Origin: Methanomicrobiales archaeon
GTDB taxonomy: Archaea > Halobacteriota > Methanomicrobia > Methanomicrobiales > Methanoculleaceae
DNA length: 10,664 nucleotides
Assembly (NCBI GenBank): GCA_012521035.1
Contig: JAAYND010000022.1
Span: 1-10,664 of the forward strand
Direction of reading: 5' to 3'
Shown: in pieces, positions 1 to 7,649 of the stretch
How positions within the stretch are numbered: position 1 is the first letter of the stretch
How the letters are laid out: each line of letters begins with the position of its first letter
Made by a program: the position numbers and the translations under genes
Notes under the pieces: model-generated
Database searches by the model: none
What the model saw: the letters and a program-made list of their open reading frames with translations, nothing else
Told to the model about the DNA's origin: nothing

Positions 1-947
1 CGGAGCACCGCCGTCCCGAACTCCCGGGTTCCGGCGGTGCCACCGAGATCGCGGGTCAGGATGCCGGAATCCATCACCCGGCGGATCGCCCCTTCAACGA
101 CCGCCGCGGATGCCGGGTCACCGATATGGTCGAGCAACAGCGCGGCGCTCCTGATCGCAGCGATGGGGTTTGCGATGTTCCGGCCCGCGATATCTGGAGC
201 GCTCCCGTGCACCGGCTCAAAGAGGGCATGGCGCTCCCCGATATTCGCGCTCGGAAGAAGGCCGAGCCCGCCGGTCAGGTAGGCGGCTACATCAGAGAGG
301 ATATCGCCAAAGATGTTCGTCGTCACGATAACGTCGTAGCGATCGGGGTGCATCAGGACATCGAGGCAGAGCGCATCGATGTAGCAGGTTGTGCAGGGGA
401 GGCCGGCCCCTGCGGCCTCTGCCATGCAGACATCGACGAAGAGGCAGTCCGATTTCAGGACGTTTGCCTTGTTGCCGATGGTGAGGTGACGGCGGCGGGA
501 CGCCGCGAGGGTGCAGGCGTACCGGGCAATACGCTCGCTCCCCCGGCGGGTGATGACCCGGACCGTGCAGGCCCGATCCGGTTCGGTCCACTCGATGCCG
601 GAGTAGAGTCCCTCGGTGTTCTCCCGCACGATGACGATATCGGCATTCCCGCCCAGTATCGGGCGGACGTTTGCGTAGAGGTCGAGAGTGTGCCGGATCT
701 GGAGCACGACGCTCCTGTAGTCAGGGTCAGGAGGCGTCGTGATGGCTCCAAAGAGGATGGCGTCCGCTGACCGCAGTCCGGCCAGCTCTTCCTCCCTGCA
801 GGCGCACCCGGTCCGCTCCCAGAGCCCGTAGCCCACCTCGATATCAAAGAACTCAAGGTCAGGGCGCACGGCCGCAAGAATGTCACGGGCGACCGGTATG
901 ACCTCATGCCCGATGCCGTCACCCTCAACGACTGCTACCCTTACCAT
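1..947 (-). CDS. aksF: homoisocitrate dehydrogenase AksF (3' end cut by window edge)
   Basis: NAD-dependent beta-decarboxylating dehydrogenase of the isocitrate/isopropylmalate family. In methanogens AksF oxidises homoisocitrate and its longer homologues to 2-oxoacids during coenzyme B chain elongation, in the cytoplasm. I translated 315 codons from the ATG at 947 to the window edge without a stop. Visible are the N-terminal VVEGDGIGHEVIP, the substrate arginines R85, R95 and R108, the RENTEGLYSG segment with Tyr115, Lys160 in GNKANVLK, Asp191, and the family signature at 211-230 (NIFGDILSD...GGLGL) with metal-ligand Asp215 and Asp219. HGSAPDIAG at 247-255 is the dinucleotide-binding loop. 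Only a few C-terminal residues should be missing. The start overlaps the upstream gene by 23 bp and has GGAGAG before it. Sequence alone does not separate AksF from LeuB (leucine pathway); the adjoining aksA, aksD and aksE decide for AksF. Confidence 0.87.
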   Translation of the reverse strand, partial: MVRVAVVEGDGIGHEVIPVARDILAAVRPDLEFFDIEVGYGLWERTGCACREEELAGLRSADAILFGAITTPPDPDYRSVVLQIRHTLDLYANVRPILGGNADIVIVRENTEGLYSGIEWTEPDRACTVRVITRRGSERIARYACTLAASRRRHLTIGNKANVLKSDCLFVDVCMAEAAGAGLPCTTCYIDALCLDVLMHPDRYDVIVTTNIFGDILSDVAAYLTGGLGLLPSANIGERHALFEPVHGSAPDIAGRNIANPIAAIRSAALLLDHIGDPASAAVVEGAIRRVMDSGILTRDLGGTAGTREFGTAVL

Positions 948-1749
948 CCCGCTCTCTCCATGCCGTCGCGACACTCACAACCGCCTCTGCGATCTCCCGT
1001 GGAGATGAACCCCAGTGGACCACAGCACCAAACCGACCATTCCAGCGGCGAAGCCCTCCCCGCTCGCTCCGGCAGCATCTTGCGATGAAAGGCTCTTCCT
1101 TCACCATATCGAGCGGGCAGATGCTCTCCACGCTGATCTCCTCTCCGTAACAGTCCCGCACAAGTTCCCTCCCTGTCAGGCACCCGGCGATCCGGTCACC
1201 CGGCCGGGGCTGATCGGTATCGAGAGTGCGGGCAAAGCCGGTCACGTGACAGGGGAAGACGTCGGCCTCGATCTCACTGATGTCCCGGACGTGGTGCTCG
1301 AATATGACCTCAAGATCACCGAAGAACGCGGTCTTCTCAATCTCCTGGATCGTTGTCGAGAGGTGGGGATGGGGCGGAGTGACGTCATAGACGTGGATAT
1401 GGAGAAACGCCAGGGGGTCAGGATCGAGAACGAACGTGGCCTGGCCACCGTGGCCAGAGAATAGAGTGCATCGGCGGCCCGACTCAAGCGCCGCCTTCAG
1501 CATGACTGTCCGATCATGGACGTTCACCGCATGTGGATACCGGTAGACCTCATCAGCCGTGGCGATTACCCTGGTCGAGAGCACGCGACGCATCAGCCCG
1601 GTGCCTTCAGGATCACTTTCTACCTCGAGCACCTCAGGACCATCGGCGGTCTCCCGGATCAGGTAGCGCGAGAGGAAGTAGACACGGTCCTCCCCGCACG
1701 GTGTCCCGGTCACCATCCCGACGTACTTGCAGTGCGGGGGAAATATCAT
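925..1749 (-). CDS. conserved-looking protein of unknown function, His/Cys-rich, in the aks operon
   Basis: A 274-residue soluble protein with no signal peptide or membrane segment; I do not recognise a characterised family. It is rich in histidine (12) and cysteine (9). Clusters that could bind metal are H117-x-H119, H127-x-H129, H152-H153 and C167-H168, with further cysteines at 190, 200, 211, 225 and 226. The N-terminus (HCKYVGMVTGTPCGEDRVYF) and the segment around 96-120 (LFSGHGGQATFVLDPDP) look like conserved-core sequence. Its ATG overlaps the aksE stop by 4 bp (ATGA) and has a strong GGAGGT site 8 bases upstream, and it overlaps aksF by 23 bp, so it is translated with the Aks enzymes. 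I infer a role in coenzyme B synthesis or its control; a metalloenzyme is a guess from the His/Cys pattern. Confidence 0.85.
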   Translation of the reverse strand: MIFPPHCKYVGMVTGTPCGEDRVYFLSRYLIRETADGPEVLEVESDPEGTGLMRRVLSTRVIATADEVYRYPHAVNVHDRTVMLKAALESGRRCTLFSGHGGQATFVLDPDPLAFLHIHVYDVTPPHPHLSTTIQEIEKTAFFGDLEVIFEHHVRDISEIEADVFPCHVTGFARTLDTDQPRPGDRIAGCLTGRELVRDCYGEEISVESICPLDMVKEEPFIARCCRSERGGLRRWNGRFGAVVHWGSSPREIAEAVVSVATAWRERDGKGSSR

Positions 1750-2219
1750 CGGCCTGACCTCCAGTAGGGAACCAGCCCGCCGGCACGGAGTATGGCGACC
1801 ATCTTCTCTAAGAGCGGGCGGACCGGGTAGCGCTCACCGTCAACCTCCACCCACCTCGCGTCAAGATCGAACGCGACGTGAACACCATCGGTGCAGGGGA
1901 GGACAGGGGCCTCGATCACCGGCAAGCCGACATTTATGGCGTTACGGAAGAATATCCGGGCAAACGACGGGGCGACGACCGCGACTACACCGGCCTCCCG
2001 GAGGGCGACGACCGCCTGCTCCCGGGACGATCCGCATCCCATGTTTCTCCCGGCGACGATGACCGCGCCCCGGGCACGCCCGGCAAGCGTCGGATCCAGG
2101 TCCTCGAGGAGGTGTGCAGCCCAGACTGAACGGTCCTTCGTCCGGAGGTACCGCCCCGCTATGATCTGGTCGGTGTCTACGTCGTCCCCGAGGCAGATCG
2201 CCGGTCCTTCTCCCTGCAT
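1746..2219 (-). CDS. aksE: homoaconitase small subunit AksE
   Basis: Small (swivelling-domain) subunit of the aconitase-type hydro-lyase that, with AksD, converts homocitrate via cis-homoaconitate to homoisocitrate and also acts on the longer homologues. Its 157 residues are usual for LeuD/AksE proteins. It carries the family start GDDVDTDQIIAGRYL (11-25) and the active-site GCGSSREQA (62-70). Most telling is Y24-L25-R26-T27. From published work on the Methanocaldococcus jannaschii enzyme, YLRT marks homoaconitase while isopropylmalate isomerase has YLVY, with the arginine contacting the extra carboxylate. The ATG shares one base with the aksD stop (TGATG) and has a GGAGGTG site, so the two subunits are translationally coupled. 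Confidence 0.92.
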   Translation of the reverse strand: MQGEGPAICLGDDVDTDQIIAGRYLRTKDRSVWAAHLLEDLDPTLAGRARGAVIVAGRNMGCGSSREQAVVALREAGVVAVVAPSFARIFFRNAINVGLPVIEAPVLPCTDGVHVAFDLDARWVEVDGERYPVRPLLEKMVAILRAGGLVPYWRSGR

Positions 2220-3430
2220 CAGGCCACCTCCGGGACAGCGATCTCGCCGGCAAGCGCGCTCGCCGCTGCGGTAGAGGCTGATGCTATATAGATCTCGCCA
2301 CCCACGCCCATCCGGTTCTTGAAGTTCCGGTTGGCGGTGGAGAGACAGACCTCACCCTCCCCGAGCACACCCATGTGCGCCCCAAGACACGGCCCGCACC
2401 CGGGCGGTGCCACCATACAACCCGCATCGACGATATCAGCGAGGACGCCGGTAGCGATCGCACGGGCAAGCACCGCCCGGGAGGCGGGGACGACCAGGGT
2501 GCGGACCGCCACCCGCTTCCCCCGAACAATGCCGGCAAACCGGGCGAGATCTTCGTAGCGGCCGTTCGTGCAGGTTCCGACAAAGACCTGATCGAGGTGT
2601 GTGCCTGCGACCTCCTCAACCTCCCGGACATTGTCCACCCGGTGCTGGAGAGCGACGAGGGGCACGATACCCGAGAGGTCGATATCGATCTCGCGCTCGT
2701 AGCGGCAGTCCTCCGGGATCCAGGGTTCTACCGAAACCCCGTACTCCTCAAGGTAGCGGACGGTTGTTGAATCAGCGTAGAACATGCCGGTCTTTGCCCC
2801 GGTCTCGACGGCCATGTTACAGAGCGTTAGCCGCCCATCCATTGAGATCCCCGCCGCCCCACTGCCCACGAACTCCAGCGCCCGGTAGGTCGCACCCTCC
2901 ATCCCGAGCCTTGAGACGTAGGTGAGAGCGACATCTTTTGGTTCAGCAGCGCCCGTGAGAGTGCCACTGAGCCGGACGGCGATCGTCTCCGGGACGCGAA
3001 ACCAGGTCGAGCCCGACGCCCAGATCGCGGCCATATCGGTCGCCCCGACACCTGTGGCAAACGCGCCGAAAGCACCGAGGGTGCATGAGTGAGAGTCTGC
3101 ACCGACGACGACCATGCCGGGCCGGACGGGGCCCTCGCTCATCACCTGGTGGCATATCCCGCCGCCGGCATCCGTGAGCTCGATACCGGTTGATCGGGCA
3201 TACCCCCGGAGCTCAGCCTGGAGTGTCGCCGTCGTCCCGGTGTTCGCCGGGACGATGTGGTCGAATATGAGGCGTATCCTCTCGGGGTGGGGGAGGCGCT
3301 CCACACCCATATCGCGGAGCGCTTCTCTGGCGAGGATACCGGTCCCGTCATGGGCAAACGCAAGATCGACCTCCCGGTCAACGTACTCCCCCGCCGGCGC
3401 ACCGAGGATCTGTTCTGAAAGCGTGCTCAC
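2219..3430 (-). CDS. aksD: homoaconitase large subunit AksD
   Basis: Catalytic [4Fe-4S] subunit of the homoaconitase of coenzyme B synthesis (LeuC/AksD family, 403 residues, normal length). Conserved features are the substrate-binding stretch around HDGTG (27-31), HQVMSEG (94-100), GADSHSCT (110-117), and the three cluster cysteines C287 in VGTCTNG and C345/C348 in PGCGPC, then NRNFKNRMG near the C-terminus. I chose the GTG start at 3430: it overlaps the aksA stop as GTGA, has GGAAGGG upstream, and puts STLSEQILG at the N-terminus as in the family. A longer form from 3493 would add 21 residues lying inside aksA. LeuC is the alternative identity; the partner AksE with YLRT argues for homoaconitase. 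Confidence 0.9.
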   Translation of the reverse strand: MSTLSEQILGAPAGEYVDREVDLAFAHDGTGILAREALRDMGVERLPHPERIRLIFDHIVPANTGTTATLQAELRGYARSTGIELTDAGGGICHQVMSEGPVRPGMVVVGADSHSCTLGAFGAFATGVGATDMAAIWASGSTWFRVPETIAVRLSGTLTGAAEPKDVALTYVSRLGMEGATYRALEFVGSGAAGISMDGRLTLCNMAVETGAKTGMFYADSTTVRYLEEYGVSVEPWIPEDCRYEREIDIDLSGIVPLVALQHRVDNVREVEEVAGTHLDQVFVGTCTNGRYEDLARFAGIVRGKRVAVRTLVVPASRAVLARAIATGVLADIVDAGCMVAPPGCGPCLGAHMGVLGEGEVCLSTANRNFKNRMGVGGEIYIASASTAAASALAGEIAVPEVA

Positions 3431-4557
3431 TGGCAGATCCCTTCCTTTGCCTGCCGGAGAAACCCGCAGAGCACCTCCCGTGTGACGCGGCACTTCCCCT
3501 CACTCATCTGCTTGATCTGCCCGAGCACCCACCGCACCTCGTCGTCGGAGAGCTCAAACCCGTAAGCACTTGCGATATGTTCAAGCGCCCGCCTCCCGGT
3601 ATGCTTCCCGAGGACGAACCGCCGTTCGCCACCCACAAGTTCAGGGGGGATGTACTCGTAAGTCAGCGGATCTTCAAGTATGGCGGCTATGTGGATGCCG
3701 CTCTCATGAGCAAAGGCGTTCTCGCCGACGATTGGCCGGACCTGGTCCGGGTAGACCCCCGAGAGCCGGGCGACCAGCCCTGAGATCTCCTGGAGTTTTG
3801 AGAGGTCATAGCGGTCGATGCCGCCCTTCATCCGGAGAGCGACGAGAACCTGTTCAAGCGCCGCATTTCCGGCACGCTCGCCGATGCCGTTGACGGTGGT
3901 ATGGAGTTGATACGCTCCGGCGGCGGCGGCCGTGATGGTGTTTGCCGATGCAAACCCGAGGTCATCATGGCAGTGGATGCAGAGCCGGTGGGGAGCTTCT
4001 GCGAGGATCCGGGAGACGACCGTGTGCATTTCAAGCGGGGTGAGGCACCCGACCGTATCAGCAAAGCTGAGCAGGCCGGCACCGCATTCGGCGCCCCGGT
4101 TGTACATCTCGATGAGGAACGCCGGGTCAGTCCGGGAGGCATCCTCAGCCGCGAACCGCACCTCGACGCCGTGATCGGAGGCAAGCTCCACCATATCAAG
4201 GGCGTCATTGAGCACCTCTTCACGGGGTTTGCGATACTTATGCTTGATGTGAAGGTCAGAGGTCGCTATGAAGATGCTGACGATATCCACGTCGCAGTCG
4301 ATGGCTGCTTCAACATCAGGCTTTAGGGCGCGCGCAAGGCAGCAGATCCGTGCATCAAGGCCGCTACGCGCTATAGCAGCGACACATTCTTTCTCTGCCG
4401 GCGATACGACCGGAAATCCGGCCTCGATCACCTCGACTCCTATCTCATCGAGCAGAAGCGCGATCGTCATCTTCTCATCAGGGGTAAACGAGACGCCAGG
4501 AGTCTGCTCCCCGTCTCGCAATGTTACATCACAGATCTCAATATTCCAGGGTTTCAT
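3427..4557 (-). CDS. aksA: (R)-homocitrate synthase AksA
   Basis: Condenses acetyl-CoA with 2-oxoglutarate, 2-oxoadipate and 2-oxopimelate, the first reaction of each elongation round toward 2-oxosuberate for coenzyme B. The 376 residues show the HMGL/isopropylmalate synthase TIM barrel: LRDGEQTPGVSF (13-24; metal-ligand Asp15), H195-C196-H197 in HCHDDLGFASAN, NGIGERAGNAALE (223-235) and GENAFAHESGIH (278-289). The C-terminal allosteric domain of LeuA or CimA is absent, which fits AksA/NifV-type proteins. The ATG at 4557 has AAGGTG six bases upstream. A GTG at 4566 would be inside that ribosome site, so I reject it. The start overlaps the preceding gene by 20 bp and the stop overlaps aksD by 4 bp. 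Citramalate or isopropylmalate synthase is excluded mainly by length and context. Confidence 0.9.
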   Translation of the reverse strand: MKPWNIEICDVTLRDGEQTPGVSFTPDEKMTIALLLDEIGVEVIEAGFPVVSPAEKECVAAIARSGLDARICCLARALKPDVEAAIDCDVDIVSIFIATSDLHIKHKYRKPREEVLNDALDMVELASDHGVEVRFAAEDASRTDPAFLIEMYNRGAECGAGLLSFADTVGCLTPLEMHTVVSRILAEAPHRLCIHCHDDLGFASANTITAAAAGAYQLHTTVNGIGERAGNAALEQVLVALRMKGGIDRYDLSKLQEISGLVARLSGVYPDQVRPIVGENAFAHESGIHIAAILEDPLTYEYIPPELVGGERRFVLGKHTGRRALEHIASAYGFELSDDEVRWVLGQIKQMSEGKCRVTREVLCGFLRQAKEGICQ

Positions 4558-5812
4558 GGTATGCACCTTCAGGGCAGGTACCCTCGATCACCACCGTGCA
4601 GGGCTCCCGGGGGATTATCAGGGCCCGGCGAAGTGCGGTCTCGTCATCTGCAGCGCAGACGACAGGGTCCGCCCAGGTGATGTAGCGAAGGATATCGGGG
4701 ACGGGGTGACCACCGGTCATGCCCATCCGGTTGTTCGCAAGGACGATACAGAGGAGCGGAAGGCGGCGGGCGTAGACATCGATGAGGGCGTTCAGCCCGG
4801 AGTGGATGAGCGCGTAGTCGCCGGTTAGTGCCACCCCCGTGCCGGTCGCCGCCACCGCAATTGATGAGCCGAGCCCATAGGATGCGATGCCTATAGAATA
4901 CGGGGGATTCATCGCGAGGATCGCGCACCCGGCGTCACAGACGACTCGCATGCCCCTCTCGCGCAGGATGGCGAAGGCCGGGTGGAAGGAGCAGTCCCGG
5001 CAGAATGTCCGGGAGTAACCCCGTGATGTGAACCGCTCGGGCTCTCCGGCGACCTCTGGAGGGGCGATGTGCCGGTGCTCGGCAAGGAAGGGGCGACCGA
5101 TCTCCCGGGTATCCGCGAGGAGATCGGGATCGGCGGGCGGCGGGTAGACCGTGACCGCCCGGGATGACACCCCCTCCACGGGACCGGCCCCGACCGTGCC
5201 ACCGGATATCCGGTTGAGGGGGGAGGACCGCGACCAGGCAAACATCGCCCGGGTTTCCTGATCGCTCGCCTGCGCCCGGCCGGCCATCGTGAGTCCAGGG
5301 TCTGCGAGGCTCCCCCTCCGGTCGCTCCGGGGCACGCGAGTCTCCGGTACATCCATGCCCAGGAGGTCGGGGGTGACCCTGACGATGGCCACGCGGGAGA
5401 AGGTCTCCGATGCCTCAAACGCCGCCTCGACCGCCGGCGCGATAGTTTCGCCATCCGGCTCCAGCACCGGAACCTGTGCAACCTCCCCATAGTAGCGGGA
5501 GTCCGCTGTGACGTCCGATGCGATCGGACGTACATCATCACCGACAACCACGACAACGCCGGCGCGGAGTCCCTGGACGGTTGCATGCACCAGCGGGTCG
5601 GCGCAGGCGTTGAGGCCCACGTGCTTGACGATGACTGCTGCCCGGCGGCCGGAGATCGAGTCGCCGAGGGCGTATTCGAGCGCCACCTTCTCGTTCGTGG
5701 TGAATGTAGCCCCGGTTGCGGCGGCGAGTTCAGAGACCGGGTAGCCGGGGACAGCGTAGTAACAGTCCGCCGACCGCCGGAGGGCGAGCGCCAGCGCTTC
5801 GACTCCCTTCAT
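4538..5812 (-). CDS. ThDP-dependent enzyme, IorA-like without ferredoxin domain; candidate 2-oxosuberate decarboxylase
   Basis: A 424-residue thiamin diphosphate enzyme related to the alpha subunit of indolepyruvate:ferredoxin oxidoreductase. The PYR domain (about 1-165) shows VPGYPVSEL, E41 in TTNEKVALEYALG (position of the catalytic glutamate), KHVGLNACADPL (63-74) and GDDVRP...DSRYYGE (91-110). A variable, proline-rich linker spans about 170-255. The PP domain (265-424) has C271-x-x-C274 and the ThDP/Mg motif from G331-D332 to N360-N361, then NRMGMTGGHP. It ends where IorA normally continues into a two-cluster ferredoxin domain, and no beta subunit is adjacent, which points to non-oxidative decarboxylation. 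The ATG at 5812 forms ATGA with the upstream stop and has GGGAGG five bases before it; the in-frame start at 5857 would lie inside the radical SAM gene. It sits directly before aksA. The decarboxylase role is inferred. Confidence 0.85.
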   Translation of the reverse strand: MKGVEALALALRRSADCYYAVPGYPVSELAAATGATFTTNEKVALEYALGDSISGRRAAVIVKHVGLNACADPLVHATVQGLRAGVVVVVGDDVRPIASDVTADSRYYGEVAQVPVLEPDGETIAPAVEAAFEASETFSRVAIVRVTPDLLGMDVPETRVPRSDRRGSLADPGLTMAGRAQASDQETRAMFAWSRSSPLNRISGGTVGAGPVEGVSSRAVTVYPPPADPDLLADTREIGRPFLAEHRHIAPPEVAGEPERFTSRGYSRTFCRDCSFHPAFAILRERGMRVVCDAGCAILAMNPPYSIGIASYGLGSSIAVAATGTGVALTGDYALIHSGLNALIDVYARRLPLLCIVLANNRMGMTGGHPVPDILRYITWADPVVCAADDETALRRALIIPREPCTVVIEGTCPEGAYHETLEY

Positions 5813-6777
5813 GCGTCCCTCCCGGGCACGAGGTCGCAGCCCGTGCAGGCGGCACACATCGTCAGCGCCCGGCCGGGGTCAAGCCCGGCTTCTTTGAGGA
5901 TCCGCTCGTGGATCTTGTAGAGTCTGAGCAGGCGATCGGCGGATGGCCGGGACCGATCGGCAAGAGATCCCGCCGGCGTGAGGGGGCGAAGAACAGCGAT
6001 GATACCGATGCTGGCAAGATCCTCGATGACCCGCTCCAGTTCTTCATCGGTCTCTCCGAGACCAATTATGACGTTTGAGTAGACCCGGTCCCGCCCGAAG
6101 AGCGCCACAGACTCGCGGAGAGCATTCCATATCCCCTCCCACGAGAGGCCGGGACACACCCTTGAGAAGAGCACCGGCGTCGCCGCTTCGATGTTGAACT
6201 TCACCTCGACGACACCGAGAGCATGGAGCCGGGCCGGGGTCCCGGGCACCGGGTAGATCGAGACCCCGATGGGGAGGGAGAACTGCTGGAGTGCCTCCAG
6301 AACCTTGAGGACGTAGGCCTCTTCCTCCTCGACCGATCTCGCAACACCGCTCGTGATCGATATGACATCGATCCGGTCAGCCACACCCTCTACCATATCC
6401 ACGATCTCATCGATCGTCTTTCGCCGACCGGGAAGACCGGGAACTGAACAGTAACGACAGTGGAAGATACACGCCCCGCTGACCGTGATGTAGGCCTGGC
6501 GGGGGCAGTGGAGCGCGGCGGGTTCGAGCTGCCCGGAGACCTGCTCACCATCGATGATGAGATCCGCCTCCCCCCCGCCCCGGTGGACGACCTCGATGGG
6601 GCTCGCATCATCGATATCGACCCGGACCCGCCGGGCACCTATGGAGAAGAAGAGCGAACCGGGCGAGCCCGCAGAGGGGCCGGCGGCTGAGCGGGAGATG
6701 TACTGGATCGCAGGCTCGCCGGAGAGGCGGACGGAGCCCGCCTCAAGCAGCCGGGCTTTTAGCCGGATCCACTCCAT
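5809..6777 (-). CDS. radical SAM protein with C-terminal three-cysteine motif
   Basis: A 322-residue radical SAM enzyme. The SAM-binding [4Fe-4S] motif is C103-x3-C107-x2-C110 (CIFHCRYC), followed by SITSGVA (140-146) and EVKFNIEAATP (191-201). NVIIGLGETDEELERVIEDL (235-254) and LRPLTPAGSL (263-272) recall the C-terminal part of biotin-synthase-like proteins. A second motif near the end, C308-x2-C311-x2-C314 (MCAACTGCDLVPGRD), could hold an auxiliary Fe-S cluster. The first 90 residues are not a family I recognise. The ATG at 6777 has GAGGAGG upstream; the gene overlaps mmp11 by 19 bp and the ThDP gene by 4 bp. Substrate unknown. Being coupled to coenzyme B genes, it may act in sulfur insertion or another step of that pathway; this is inference. 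Confidence 0.85.
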   Translation of the reverse strand: MEWIRLKARLLEAGSVRLSGEPAIQYISRSAAGPSAGSPGSLFFSIGARRVRVDIDDASPIEVVHRGGGEADLIIDGEQVSGQLEPAALHCPRQAYITVSGACIFHCRYCSVPGLPGRRKTIDEIVDMVEGVADRIDVISITSGVARSVEEEEAYVLKVLEALQQFSLPIGVSIYPVPGTPARLHALGVVEVKFNIEAATPVLFSRVCPGLSWEGIWNALRESVALFGRDRVYSNVIIGLGETDEELERVIEDLASIGIIAVLRPLTPAGSLADRSRPSADRLLRLYKIHERILKEAGLDPGRALTMCAACTGCDLVPGRDA

Positions 6778-7649
6778 AGCGCCAGTGCCTCCTCAAACCG
6801 AGTGTAGAACGGGATCGCCGCCACGGCCCCGATCACGCCCCGGCCGTCCATGATGATCGAGAGGCGGTCATCAAGGGCGGCGAGTTCATTGAACGAGACC
6901 TCGCCCAGCTTCACACGCCTGCCAAACTCCTCAAGGGGTGAAGGATCAAACCCTCGCCAGGCAGCCATACCGGTCTCATCTGAGAGGGTGTACTCCTCCA
7001 GGTAATCGTGGTAACTCCGGATCAGCTCATCGGCATCAGAGGTCGCGAACTCACAGGCGATTGAGACACAGTTCTTTGTCCGGTAGGGGACAGGATAGAG
7101 TTGCACGATGGTGTGGGAGAGGTAGCGGGAGTGTTCGGTCTCGACAGCCCGGGCGATGTTGTGCGCCAGCGTCCAGGTCGCCCCCTCTTCCGGGGTATCT
7201 GTATCGTCGATGCCGATGATGACCCTCTCGCGATGGGGAAGCCAGATCGTCGAGCCGGCGAGTCGCCCACCGCCGGCGGGGTCGCACTGGTAGCGAGCGA
7301 CCCCGGGGGCCGAGGCACGGCATATAGATGCGCCTACACCGCCACCGCCGAGGCCCCGGTAGGATATGGCGATCTCACCCCCATCGACGGCGACAGCGGC
7401 GATCCCCGCTGGGAAAATAGAACCCTCAAGCGCGAGGTCGGCGTCCCCGACCTGGAGTATGTAGCGGTTGGTTGCGCCCACTGTCCGGATCGAGTGGACG
7501 AGCGGGCTCTGCGCGTAGTGGCGCTTCACCCACATAGCGCCGCCGAGGCAGTCGAAGAACTCTATGAGTTCTACTCGCTCACCGCTCTCGTCGGCCACCG
7601 CCACGATCTGCGGATACTGTATCGTGTAGGGCTCAGAGAGTTTCTCCAT
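6759..7649 (-). CDS. methanogenesis marker protein 11 (TiaS-like GIDDTDT protein)
   Basis: A 296-residue protein that I match from memory to methanogenesis marker protein 11 (TIGR03280), a family described as confined to methanogens and of unknown function. The N-terminal part carries PYTIQYPQIVAVADESG...VELIEFFDCLGGAMWVKRHY (7-44) and a glycine-rich stretch, GLGGGGVGASIC (99-110). The second half begins with GIDDTDT (146-152) and EEGATW, the motif of the ATP-using kinase domain of TiaS (tRNA-Ile2 agmatinylcytidine synthetase), then VQLYPVPYRTKNC (182-194) and LSDETGMAAWRG (222-233). The rest of TiaS is absent, so tRNA modification is unlikely. It overlaps its upstream paralog by 17 bp; the ribosome site is weak, so coupling to upstream translation is likely. 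Its place in an aks operon suggests a coenzyme B role (inference). Confidence 0.8.
   Translation of the reverse strand: MEKLSEPYTIQYPQIVAVADESGERVELIEFFDCLGGAMWVKRHYAQSPLVHSIRTVGATNRYILQVGDADLALEGSIFPAGIAAVAVDGGEIAISYRGLGGGGVGASICRASAPGVARYQCDPAGGGRLAGSTIWLPHRERVIIGIDDTDTPEEGATWTLAHNIARAVETEHSRYLSHTIVQLYPVPYRTKNCVSIACEFATSDADELIRSYHDYLEEYTLSDETGMAAWRGFDPSPLEEFGRRVKLGEVSFNELAALDDRLSIIMDGRGVIGAVAAIPFYTRFEEALALWSGSG

Noticed and set aside
126..770. Plus-strand 214-codon open frame
   Set aside because: It is antisense to aksF, whose minus-strand translation carries all family motifs; long shadow frames are common in G+C-rich DNA.
1..4557. Leucine biosynthesis reading (LeuA-LeuC-LeuD-LeuB)
   Set aside because: The synthase lacks the LeuA regulatory domain, the small subunit has YLRT, and the neighbours are methanogen-specific.
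5813..5857. 15-residue N-terminal extension of the ThDP protein
   Set aside because: It lies inside the radical SAM gene's C-terminus and lacks family similarity; the ATG at 5812 has a better ribosome site and an ATGA junction.
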